7,634 nt of DNA from DASWUZ01 sp036401395 (GTDB lineage Bacteria; Acidobacteriota; Terriglobia; Terriglobales; Acidobacteriaceae). The number at the start of each line of letters is the position of its first letter. Positions within the stretch are counted from its first letter, which is position 1. Shown in pieces: positions 1-5,791 of the stretch. The translations under genes were made by a program, and so were the position numbers. The notes beneath the pieces are model-generated. The model was not told the origin of the DNA. It ran no database searches and worked only from the letters and a program-made list of their open reading frames with translations. The stretch lies in contig DASWUZ010000149.1 in the NCBI GenBank assembly GCA_036401395.1, positions 1-7,634 on the forward strand, given 5' to 3'.

Positions 1-964
1 CAATGGCGATGAGCATGGCCTGGAGGGCGACTATGGTTTTGCCTGAGCCGACGTCGCCCTGGAGGAGACGGCGCATCGGGCCGGGGCGGCGCATGTCGGC
101 AACGATTTCGCTGAGCGCGCGCTTTTGCGCGGCGGTCGGATGGAAGGGGAGCACTTGGCGTATGGCTTCGCGAACTTTTTCGTTGGTCTCGAAGGCGATG
201 CCGGCACGCTCTTTGAAGCGGCGACGCTTCAGTTCGAGGCCGAGCTCGAGGTAGAAGAGCTCTTCGAAGATGAGACGGCGGTGCGCTGGAGTTGAGAAAT
301 CCTGCAGCTGCGTCATCGGCGTGCCGGCCACGGGGAAGTGGACCGTGCGAAGCGCCTCTTCGCGAGTCGGCAGCTTGAGGCGAGTGAGCAGGGCCGCGGG
401 CAGCGTCTCGGGGATTGTCCCCTTGAGATCTTCGAGCAGGTCGTAAATCACGCGGCGCATCCATCGCGAGGCCAGCTTGCTGCCGCCCAGAGATTCGTAG
501 ACTGGGGTGATGCGGCCAACTTCGAGTAATCGCGATTGATCATCATCGTGATCATCGGGCAGTAACTCAAACTGCGGCTGGATCATTTTGAAACCCGGCC
601 GCGAGCGTGACGGCTCCACCTTGCCATAAAGAGCGACCATCTGGCCGGCTTTGAATTTGTCTTTCAGATATGTGCCATGAAACCACATGCATTTGAGGGT
701 GGTGAGGCCGTGGCCGACGGTCATTTCAAAGATAGGCATGCTGCGGGTGCGGAGCAGGGTAGAGCCTCGGACGTCGCCGATCACGCTGGCCATGGTGCCG
801 GCTTCGAGCTGGTCAAGAGGGGTCGGGTGCAGGCGATCTTCATAGCGAAAGGGGAGGTGGTAGAGCAGGTCTTCTACGGTAGCGACGCCCTTTTCAGCGA
901 GCAATACGGCGATTTTTTGGCCGATGCCTTTTACAAATTGGACGGAGGTATCAAAAGCCAGCAC
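1..964 (-). CDS. recG: ATP-dependent DNA helicase RecG, N-terminal part (gene runs off the left edge)
   Basis: RecG is a superfamily 2 helicase that remodels stalled replication forks and branch-migrates Holliday junctions. About 321 codons are visible out of roughly 700 usual for the family. Seen in order: a helix-hairpin-helix-like start (VQFVKGIGQK, residues 8-17), the family signature YHLPFRYEDR (35-44), the OB-fold wedge domain with QPQFELL at its end, the helicase entry motif LPFHPTAAQKRAL (272-284) and Walker A QGDVGSGKT (302-310). Walker B and the remaining helicase motifs lie outside the window. No ATG exists between the in-frame TGA at 1045-1043 and the conserved region. The GTG at 964-962 gives VLAFDTSVQF and fits the family's N-terminus, but its ribosome binding site is weak, so the start is less certain than the identity. 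The upstream gene on the same strand ends 169 bases away. Confidence 0.95.
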   Translation of the reverse strand, partial: MLAFDTSVQFVKGIGQKIAVLLAEKGVATVEDLLYHLPFRYEDRLHPTPLDQLEAGTMASVIGDVRGSTLLRTRSMPIFEMTVGHGLTTLKCMWFHGTYLKDKFKAGQMVALYGKVEPSRSRPGFKMIQPQFELLPDDHDDDQSRLLEVGRITPVYESLGGSKLASRWMRRVIYDLLEDLKGTIPETLPAALLTRLKLPTREEALRTVHFPVAGTPMTQLQDFSTPAHRRLIFEELFYLELGLELKRRRFKERAGIAFETNEKVREAIRQVLPFHPTAAQKRALSEIVADMRRPGPMRRLLQGDVGSGKTIVALQAMLIAI

Positions 965-1133
965 ACCTGCGATGCTACCAGTTGAGCGAGCGGCAGCTGG
1001 AGGGGACGAGGTCGAGAGAGAGTTTAACCCAACGGGGATCTTTCACCCTTGAGCATATGACCCCTCGCAAGCGATGCACATTGGCGCTTGGTGACCTGTC
1101 TGCCTCTGCCTTTGCATCGTTGATCGATTTAGG
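965..1133. other. Intergenic spacer upstream of recG
   Basis: This 169-base spacer separates the stop of the unknown secreted protein from the proposed recG start. It should hold the recG promoter if recG is transcribed alone. I could not match a convincing -35/-10 pair, and no strong hairpin with a T-run marks the end of the upstream gene. The recG frame stays open up to 1042, so part of it could be coding if an unusual upstream start were used. Confidence 0.5.
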
Positions 1134-1835
1134 TCAGTGCGCCATTGACGTTACCGGCGTCCCGTCGGACCACTTGCTTGCCAAAACGAAAAAAGTCGTC
1201 ACCTGTTGTTCAGCGTCATATGCCGCCATGACCGGCGAGCCGGGCAGATTCGCTCCCCAGCTTTTCCGAGCATCACCGGCAGCAAAAAACATGAGATGAG
1301 GATGCCAACTAACGTCGTCATCGTTCAGGTACTGCTGCTTCGACATCATATAGACCATCGTCCCAGGCACAAGTGCCGGCAGTTCCTTGTTTTCCACTAC
1401 CGAAGTGATCGCGGCAGCGATCTCCACCCTCGATTTTCCTGAGAGCACCATTTTGCTCTTCATTAGATAAACAGGCAAAACAGTCTTTGCGGCGGGCGGA
1501 TTGAAGCAATGGGGGGCGCGTACTTTGGCGTTCCAGAACTGTGGATCATCGCTCGTAGTAGCCCATGATCGTTCGACAATGCAGACAAATTCATTGGAGC
1601 CTTTGGCGGCCGTCGTATAGCCGTCCCGTCGCAGCACCATCACTTCGGCAGCATCTGAAATGGACGCTGGAGCCGCGCTGCGAGCAAGCGCGATCTCAGC
1701 ACTCTCGTCCGCAATCAAGTACTGCTCAAAAGGAGCCCTGACTGGATAGGAAGCCTTCGGGACCTGCGCTGGCGCACAAGCGGGCCAAAAGGAGAACTGA
1801 AAAACGAATGATAAAGCGAGGATCTTCTTCCGCAT
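1134..1835 (-). CDS. Secreted protein of unknown function (233 aa)
   Basis: I do not recognise this family. The first 24 residues form a typical Sec signal peptide: the basic start MRKK, a hydrophobic stretch LALSFVFQFSF, then ACAPAQ with likely cleavage after APA (residue 23). A cysteine lies at 20, but the preceding residues (WPA) are a poor lipobox, so a soluble exported protein is more likely. The mature part has two cysteines (85 and 110) that could form a disulfide, a central segment LPVYLMKSKMVLSGKSRVEI (residues 120-139), and a C-terminal segment with LVPGTMVYMMSKQQYL, WHPHLMFFA and WGANLPGSPV. The density of W, H and G suggests a conserved folded domain. The start is supported by GGAG seven bases upstream of the ATG. 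Nothing in the neighbourhood indicates a role. Confidence 0.8.
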   Translation of the reverse strand: MRKKILALSFVFQFSFWPACAPAQVPKASYPVRAPFEQYLIADESAEIALARSAAPASISDAAEVMVLRRDGYTTAAKGSNEFVCIVERSWATTSDDPQFWNAKVRAPHCFNPPAAKTVLPVYLMKSKMVLSGKSRVEIAAAITSVVENKELPALVPGTMVYMMSKQQYLNDDDVSWHPHLMFFAAGDARKSWGANLPGSPVMAAYDAEQQVTTFFVLASKWSDGTPVTSMAH

Positions 1836-1842
1836 TTGAATT

Positions 1843-1846
1843 CTCC
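1843..1846 (-). promoter_or_regulatory. Ribosome binding site of the 233-aa secreted protein
   Basis: GGAG on the minus strand lies seven bases before the ATG at 1835-1833. It fixes the start that also gives a complete signal peptide. Confidence 0.6.
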
Positions 1847-1902
1847 AGTGAAGAGTATTCCGTCAGGGTTTAGACGCTCACCATCGATAGACGGAGCTGC
1901 AC

Positions 1903-1914
1903 ATCATCGATGAT
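1903..1914. promoter_or_regulatory. Perfect 12-bp palindrome, possible operator
   Basis: ATCATCGATGAT is its own reverse complement. It lies 68 bases upstream of the start of the 233-aa secreted protein. On the minus strand it directly follows GGATACTATC, which resembles a -10 box (GATACT). A related half-site (CCATCGATAG) lies at 1881-1890, nearer the gene. The placement would suit a repressor site, but no -35 box is clear, and a 12-bp palindrome can occur by chance. Confidence 0.25.
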
Positions 1915-2192
1915 AGTATCCGATTCGTCCTGATGAACGACGCGCTTTCTCGATCACCTGGAGCAGCAGGCAGGGAACGGTAAGGTGGGGCTTTCCTATG
2001 CTCGGGGCGGAGAACGATGCGGTTGGCGCCGCTGGCCCATGCTACTCCCGGTGCCGGAAACAGCGTGGATGCTGTAGAGGTTAGCGGTCTCGGCTCGGCT
2101 CATTCAAACGGGCGAGCGGTAGGCGGAGACCTGGGCTTTGACGGTTATTTGCTTGCGCTCGTCGAGGTTGAGCATAATGAACGGGCGTTTTG

Positions 2193-2687
2193 CTATCGCG
2201 GCGGAGGCATGGGGAGTAAGACCGTGTTCTGCGCGGCGATGAATTGCCAGGTGCCGTCGGTTTTATGCGCCACGAATTTCATGCGGGTTTTGAGCACGCC
2301 GTCGGCGGGTGGGGTCATGCCGGGTGGCATTGCGTGAACACCCGAGACGACCGGGTCGGCTTCGACCAGGGCTACGTCGGCTGATGGGAAAGTGATCTTG
2401 CGCAGGGTGACCGTCAAGTGAGTTCCCTTGTAGGGACCGGCGAAGATCATGCTGTGCTGTTTTGCGATCGCGGGTTTTCCTTCGAAGACGCTGCCGAAGA
2501 TATTCACGAAGTCGGCGTCTTCGGAGAATGGCGCTGCAAAGCCCGGGCCGTCTCCGCGGTCCCATGCTGCTGCCTGGTCCGCGAGCATTTTCTTGATCGA
2601 GGCTTCGTCATCTCCGTGGGTCATCTGTGCCATAGCTCCTATGTTTAGTGTCAGCAGTATCAAACAACACTGAATTGCTCGCTTCAT
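2193..2687 (-). CDS. Secreted SgcJ/EcaC-type (DUF4440/SnoaL-like) NTF2-fold protein
   Basis: The mature part matches the pattern of the SgcJ/EcaC branch of NTF2-like proteins, small alpha+beta barrels that bind diverse small molecules. Seen: AAWDRGDGPGFAAPFSEDADFVNIFG (split here as AAWDRGDGPGF, residues 40-50, then AAPFSEDADFVNIFG, 51-65), a GKPAIAKQHSMIF helix (70-82), and the terminal beta strands KFVAHKTDGTWQFIAAQNT (137-155). Residues 1-20 are a Sec signal peptide (MKRAIQ, hydrophobic LILLTLNIG, cleavage after AMA), so the protein acts outside the cytoplasm. Length (164 aa with leader) is normal for the family. GGGAG five bases before the ATG supports the start. The SET-domain gene ends 60 bases upstream on the same strand. 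The specific substrate or activity cannot be told from sequence; many family members have no proven enzyme function. Confidence 0.85.
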   Translation of the reverse strand: MKRAIQCCLILLTLNIGAMAQMTHGDDEASIKKMLADQAAAWDRGDGPGFAAPFSEDADFVNIFGSVFEGKPAIAKQHSMIFAGPYKGTHLTVTLRKITFPSADVALVEADPVVSGVHAMPPGMTPPADGVLKTRMKFVAHKTDGTWQFIAAQNTVLLPMPPPR

Positions 2688-2692
2688 GTCGT

Positions 2693-2697
2693 CTCCC
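2693..2697 (-). promoter_or_regulatory. Ribosome binding site of the NTF2-fold protein
   Basis: GGGAG on the minus strand, five bases before the ATG at 2687-2685. It sits inside the small palindrome CTCCCGGGAG, which could partly mask it by pairing. Confidence 0.6.
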
Positions 2698-2747
2698 GGG
2701 AGATTTTGTTATCGTGTTCCCAAACTCTTTAAACAACGAAACGGCAA

Positions 2748-3740
2748 CTAGCCTGGATTGTTGTCGCTGTAGCTCTTGTAATCCGCGGTTAGTTCTTCGC
2801 CAGCCTTGATGTCTCGGATGGCGTAAAACTTCAAATCAATGTCTGAGGCCACGTTAGGATCTTTTGAGTTGTTCAGGTACCAAGACGGGGTAAGGCTGTT
2901 GAATGTGGTTGGGCACTTAAAGTTGTCATTTCTCAGCACGCAGAAATCAGTATAGAGTTCCCGCAATTCGGGCGGCAGAACTCTCGCTTCCTGATCAGTG
3001 ACTTCGATCAGCTCACCATCATCGGTTCCAAAGACAGCTGCACCTTCGGGAATGTCTCGGATTGCGAAGACTCCAACACCATGAACTTGCGAGGGCCTCA
3101 ATCTCGTGAAGACACCATCGTGGGGCATCATCTTTGGAACACGGGGCGAATCCTCATTCGGAGAACGTCTAAGAACCGCCGATAACAAATCAGAATGGGG
3201 ATTGTCACTGAACCGGTAACGTGTGCGAACGTACCATTGCTCGGCAGCTATCGCTGCAGCCGCAACCACGCAGACGCAAAACACGAGAGATTTGACGGCC
3301 AGAATGTGATGAGCTAACCAAGGCCACTCTTGGGGTAGCAGGAAGAAGACCAGCGCCAGAAGGTATTCGATAAAGCCGGTGACCAGAAAGATAAAACCCC
3401 AGTCGTAGGGCCACCAAGTCTCCCACGAGTCCGCCTCTTTGAGCCATTCGCGAAGCTTGATTGAATCCTTCGCGCCAACTATTTCTTCCAGGCTTATTTG
3501 CCCGTAATACCACGCGAGTGTCGATCTTTCCTTGTAAAAGAACAGCGCGGCAAGCGTACAAAACACCGACCCGCTCAAGATGAAGAAATGGTCGGCGTTC
3601 CATAACGCGGTCATCTGACCTTTGTCGCTCGTCAGTGCCGCATTCAGTACCCCACCCGGTGCGATCACAGAAGCAGCGGTCAGAATTCCCATAATGGACA
3701 TTTCCTTGTCCAAATAGTCAAGGTATTGCTTAGTATCCAT
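2748..3740 (-). CDS. Membrane-anchored SET-domain protein (330 aa), putative protein lysine methyltransferase
   Basis: The N-terminal half is a membrane domain with four likely helices (about 15-36, 50-69, 113-135 and 143-167). I do not recognise it as a named family. Positive residues after helix 2 and helix 4 (VRTRYR) place the C-terminal half in the cytoplasm. Residues 204-325 form a bacterial-type SET domain: VFTRLRPSQVHGVGVFAIRDIPEG (210-220 and 221-233), SWYLNNSKDPNV (286-297) and GEELTADY (314-321). SET enzymes transfer a methyl group from S-adenosylmethionine to protein lysines. The usual NHS of the cofactor loop reads NNS here, so activity is not certain; the tyrosine of the ELTADY motif is kept. 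An internal ATG pair at residues 204-205 could give a standalone SET protein, but it lacks a good ribosome binding site, whereas AAGGTG precedes the first ATG. mqnE ends 70 bases upstream. GC sampled by eye is about 42-53%, against 60-65% in mqnE. Confidence 0.88.
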   Translation of the reverse strand: MDTKQYLDYLDKEMSIMGILTAASVIAPGGVLNAALTSDKGQMTALWNADHFFILSGSVFCTLAALFFYKERSTLAWYYGQISLEEIVGAKDSIKLREWLKEADSWETWWPYDWGFIFLVTGFIEYLLALVFFLLPQEWPWLAHHILAVKSLVFCVCVVAAAAIAAEQWYVRTRYRFSDNPHSDLLSAVLRRSPNEDSPRVPKMMPHDGVFTRLRPSQVHGVGVFAIRDIPEGAAVFGTDDGELIEVTDQEARVLPPELRELYTDFCVLRNDNFKCPTTFNSLTPSWYLNNSKDPNVASDIDLKFYAIRDIKAGEELTADYKSYSDNNPG

Positions 3741-3744
3741 CGGG

Positions 3745-3750
3745 CACCTT
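3745..3750 (-). promoter_or_regulatory. Ribosome binding site of the membrane-SET gene
   Basis: AAGGTG on the minus strand, four bases before the ATG at 3740-3738. It supports translation from the membrane domain, and therefore a true fusion rather than a separate SET gene. Confidence 0.5.
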
Positions 3751-3810
3751 TTGGTTGGCGGGGCTTCCTTGGCGCAACGACTCGATGATACCTAATCGCC
3801 ATTTCGCGGC

Positions 3811-4989
3811 TTAGACGGCGACGGTGAAGGTGTTTTCGGTGCGCGTTACTGGGCGGTAGAGGGTGTCGCGTTCTATGGGGGTGCGGCCGGCTTCGGTGAT
3901 TAGGCGGATTAGTTGGTCGCGGCGCATGCCCTGGGGGGTGGTGGCTCCGGCGTCGTGGTAGATTTTTTCTTCGATGACGGTGCCGTCTATGTCGTCGGCC
4001 CCGAACCGGAGGGCGATCTGGGCGATCTTTGCGGTCATCATCTGCCAATAAGCCTTGATGTGGGCAAAGTTGTCGAGCACCAGGCGGCTGACCGCGATCT
4101 GGCGGATGTCTAGCAGGCCGGTAGTCTTGGGCAGGTGATCGAGCGCAGTGTTGGCAGGGTGGAAGGCGAGGGGGATGAAGGTCTGGAAGCCGCCAGTCTC
4201 GTCCTGCAAAGTGCGCAGGCGGACGAGATGGTCGACGCGGTCTTCGTCGTTTTCGATATGGCCGTATAGCATGGTGGCGTTTGAGCGCAGGCCGGCGAGG
4301 TGGGCCTGGCGGGCGGTCTCGAGCCATTCGCCGCCGTCGATCTTGTGGTCGCAGATGATGTGGCGGACGCGGTCGGCGAAAATTTCTGCGCCGCCGCCGG
4401 GGCAGGAGTCGACTCCGGCTGCCTTCATACGCTGGAGGGTCTCGGCGATGCTGAGCTTCGCAAGCCTCGCGAAAAACGCCACCTCCACCATGGTGAAGGC
4501 CTTGATGTGGACCTGCGGGAAGCGCTGCTTGAGGCCGGTGACGAGGTCGAGGAAGTATTGGAGCGGCAGGTCGGGGTGCAGGCCGCCTACGATGTGAAAT
4601 TCGGTGACGGCCTCGGTGTAGCCGGAGGCGGCGGACTCCCAGGCCTGTTCAAGGGCCATGGTGTAGGAGCCGGGGGCGTCCTTCTTCCGGCCAAAGGCGC
4701 AGAGGCGGCAGGCGGCGACGCAGACGTTGGTGGGGTTGATGTGGCGGTTCACATTGAAATAGGCGATCGAGCCATGCATGCGTTCGCGAACGTGGTTGGC
4801 GAGCCAGCCCACGGCGAGGATGTCGGGGGATTGGTAGAGGGTCACGCCTTCGTTGAAGGTAAGCCGCTCCTCGGCCACTACTTTTTCGTGGATGGGTTTT
4901 AGGCGGCGGTCTTCGGTCTGAAAGGGATGGCGCTTCTGCTCGAGTGCGGGTTGGTGCGGCATTTCGAGCGGTGCGATCTGGGTGGACAT
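3811..4989 (-). CDS. mqnE: Aminofutalosine synthase MqnE (radical SAM)
   Basis: MqnE joins the 5'-deoxyadenosyl radical of S-adenosylmethionine to the enol-ether product of MqnA, with loss of carbon dioxide, giving 6-amino-6-deoxyfutalosine. This is an early step of the futalosine route to menaquinone, in the cytoplasm. Seen (numbering from the chosen start): NPTNVCVAACRLCAFGRK holds the CxxxCxxC cluster ligands C90, C94 and C97. Next come HIVGGLHPDLP (about 132-142), HIKAFTMVE, CPGGGAEIF (196-204) and ICDHKIDGGEWL (212-223). SNATMLYGHIE and DETGGFQTFIPLAFHP follow; this series is characteristic of MqnE rather than MqnC. The frame is open to an ATG at 5040, but that start has no ribosome binding site and adds a proline-rich head. 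The ATG at 4989-4987, with AAGAG close upstream, gives 392 residues, near family length. No other menaquinone gene is in the window. The cupin gene diverges from it. Confidence 0.95.
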   Translation of the reverse strand: MSTQIAPLEMPHQPALEQKRHPFQTEDRRLKPIHEKVVAEERLTFNEGVTLYQSPDILAVGWLANHVRERMHGSIAYFNVNRHINPTNVCVAACRLCAFGRKKDAPGSYTMALEQAWESAASGYTEAVTEFHIVGGLHPDLPLQYFLDLVTGLKQRFPQVHIKAFTMVEVAFFARLAKLSIAETLQRMKAAGVDSCPGGGAEIFADRVRHIICDHKIDGGEWLETARQAHLAGLRSNATMLYGHIENDEDRVDHLVRLRTLQDETGGFQTFIPLAFHPANTALDHLPKTTGLLDIRQIAVSRLVLDNFAHIKAYWQMMTAKIAQIALRFGADDIDGTVIEEKIYHDAGATTPQGMRRDQLIRLITEAGRTPIERDTLYRPVTRTENTFTVAV

Positions 4990-5054
4990 AGCTCTTATAG
5001 GATACTCGACTGCTGCCGGTCTTCGAGGGGGAGGCGGCATCTGAGTTTAAGTGG

Positions 5055-5081
5055 GATGGCCGGGATGCGGCCATCAGTTTT
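5055..5081 (+). promoter_or_regulatory. Leader hairpin with short T-run before the cupin gene (attenuator-like)
   Basis: GATGGCCG (5055-5062) and CGGCCATC (5068-5075) are perfect reverse complements around the five-base loop GGATG. AGTTTT follows, then the ribosome binding site GGAGG (5082-5086). In the cupin mRNA this would be an eight-pair GC-rich stem ending six bases before the GGAGG. It could be a weak intrinsic terminator or attenuator, or a structure affecting translation. The T-run is only four bases, so strong termination is doubtful. The minus strand has no T-run after it. Confidence 0.45.
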
Positions 5082-5086
5082 GGAGG
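5082..5086 (+). promoter_or_regulatory. Ribosome binding site of the cupin gene
   Basis: GGAGG seven bases before the ATG at 5094; it fixes the start that gives the twin-arginine-type leader. Confidence 0.7.
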
Positions 5087-5093
5087 TTCGCGG

Positions 5094-5675
5094 ATGGATC
5101 GGCGTCAGTTTAGCAAGGCGGTTGCGGCGGTGGGGCTGACTACGTTGGCACGGGCGGAGAGCAAGGTGCAGGCGGAGGAGCTGCGGCTAACGCGGAATGG
5201 GTGGATGCCGAATAATGAGCGTTTGCCGGTGTTGATTGACCGTCGGGCGTTTGACGTGTCTGCGAATGGTTTGAAGGATGTGGCGGCGCGGATGGAGGAT
5301 GTGTTCGGTGGGAATGGTTGGCCTGCGCAGTGGCGGAATGGGGTATATGACTTTCACCATTTCCACTCTACGGCGCACGAGGTGCTGGGGTTTGCGGCTG
5401 GTAAGGCGAAGTTGATGCTGGGTGGCGGGGGCGGGCATGAGGTGGTCGTCGAGGCGGGCGACGTCGCGGTGCTGCCTTGCGGAACGGGCCATTGCCGGAT
5501 CGAAGCTGACGACAAGTTTCTGGTGATCGGGGCTTATCCGGAGGGGCAGCACTGGGATATATGCCGTGCTGCGCCGGATGAAGAGGCGGTGAGACGGATG
5601 CGGCAGCTGAGGTTTCCGAAGAGCGACCCGGTGAGTGGGGCCGCTGGGCCGCTAGCTGCAGCCTGGCGCGGTTAA
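5094..5675 (+). CDS. Cupin-domain protein with a twin-arginine-type leader (YjlB-like)
   Basis: Cupins are small beta-barrel proteins, often metal-dependent enzymes or sugar binders. Both cupin motifs are present. Motif 1 is H89-x-H91-x4-E96-x6-G103 (HFHSTAHEVLGFAAG), with the metal ligands H89, H91 and E96. Motif 2 is GDVAVLPCGTGHCRI with G122, P128, G130 and the fourth ligand H133. The HSTAHEVLG segment and the overall plan resemble the YjlB-like family (about 160-180 aa), whose role is not established. The extra N-terminus MDRRQFSKAVAAVGLTTLARA resembles a Tat signal peptide (twin arginine, F, K, then a mildly hydrophobic stretch), suggesting export of a folded, metal-loaded protein. The hydrophobic part is short, so export is an inference. 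The gene diverges from mqnE and converges on the GloVer-repeat gene. No substrate is evident. Confidence 0.85.
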   Translation: MDRRQFSKAVAAVGLTTLARAESKVQAEELRLTRNGWMPNNERLPVLIDRRAFDVSANGLKDVAARMEDVFGGNGWPAQWRNGVYDFHHFHSTAHEVLGFAAGKAKLMLGGGGGHEVVVEAGDVAVLPCGTGHCRIEADDKFLVIGAYPEGQHWDICRAAPDEEAVRRMRQLRFPKSDPVSGAAGPLAAAWRG

Positions 5676-5691
5676 TCAGGATTCATGAGTC

Positions 5692-5735
5692 CAATTCATT
5701 CGTAACCCACCATTGGCAGCCGGTACGATGAATTG
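5692..5735. terminator. Stem-loop between convergent genes, possible bidirectional terminator
   Basis: CAATTCATTCGTA (5692-5704) pairs with TACGATGAATTG (5724-5735), twelve pairs with one bulged T and a 19-base loop. It lies 17 bases after the cupin stop and 57 bases after the GloVer stop on the other strand. That placement suits a shared transcript end. The stem is AT-rich and no T-run follows on either strand, so it does not meet the standard for an intrinsic terminator. Confidence 0.35.
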
Positions 5736-5791
5736 CCCCCGGGTTGAATCCCGCGCCTCGCGTTCCCCGCAAGCCTCAGATTCGGAGTGGC

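Larger units (their letters stand above)
1836..2192. other. 357-base region without a convincing gene
   Basis: Apart from the ribosome binding site and palindrome near its left end, I find no RNA gene, repeat or coding region that can be defended. A plus-strand frame (2017-2337) crosses into the NTF2-fold gene and looks like a shadow of it. Two tiny minus-strand frames abut as TGA-ATG (2175-2104 and 2103-1996, 23 and 35 codons) but lack a ribosome binding site. The stretch should carry the promoter of the 233-aa gene and the transcript end of the NTF2-fold gene. It may also contain decayed coding sequence. Confidence 0.5.
4990..5093. promoter_or_regulatory. Divergent control region between mqnE and the cupin gene
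   Basis: These 104 bases lie between two genes read outward and should contain both promoters. The AT-rich patch CTTATAGGATACTC (4994-5007) is the only -10-like sequence. It is very close to the mqnE start and lacks a clear -35 partner on either strand, so exact promoters cannot be assigned. The right half holds a strong hairpin described separately. Confidence 0.5.

Noticed and set aside
1996..2175. Two tiny minus-strand frames joined TGA-ATG (23 and 35 codons), suggesting small coupled genes
   Set aside because: There is no ribosome binding site, no hydrophobic segment or recognisable motif, and the composition is low-complexity Arg/Pro/Ser, as in random high-GC DNA.
2017..2337. Plus-strand frame of 106 codons
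   Set aside because: It overlaps the NTF2-fold gene antisense, has no family features and no good ribosome binding site.
3123..3160. Separate start for a standalone SET protein at the internal ATG pair
   Set aside because: Only AAAG precedes it, too close to be a good ribosome binding site, and the upstream membrane frame continues without interruption.
4300..4902. Long plus-strand frame (200 codons) opposite mqnE
   Set aside because: It is rich in G, A, V and D, as expected antisense to a high-GC gene, while the minus strand encodes an unmistakable MqnE.
4990..5040. N-terminal extension of MqnE from the ATG at 5040
   Set aside because: The added 17 residues (MPPPPRRPAAVEYPIRA) are unlike the family, and no ribosome binding site precedes that ATG.
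5731..5775. tRNA 3'-end-like sequence (GGGTTGAATCCCG) that might mark a tRNA or integration site
   Set aside because: The arm gives only four pairs and a six-base loop, the TTC of the T-loop is missing, and no anticodon or acceptor stem can be built around it.
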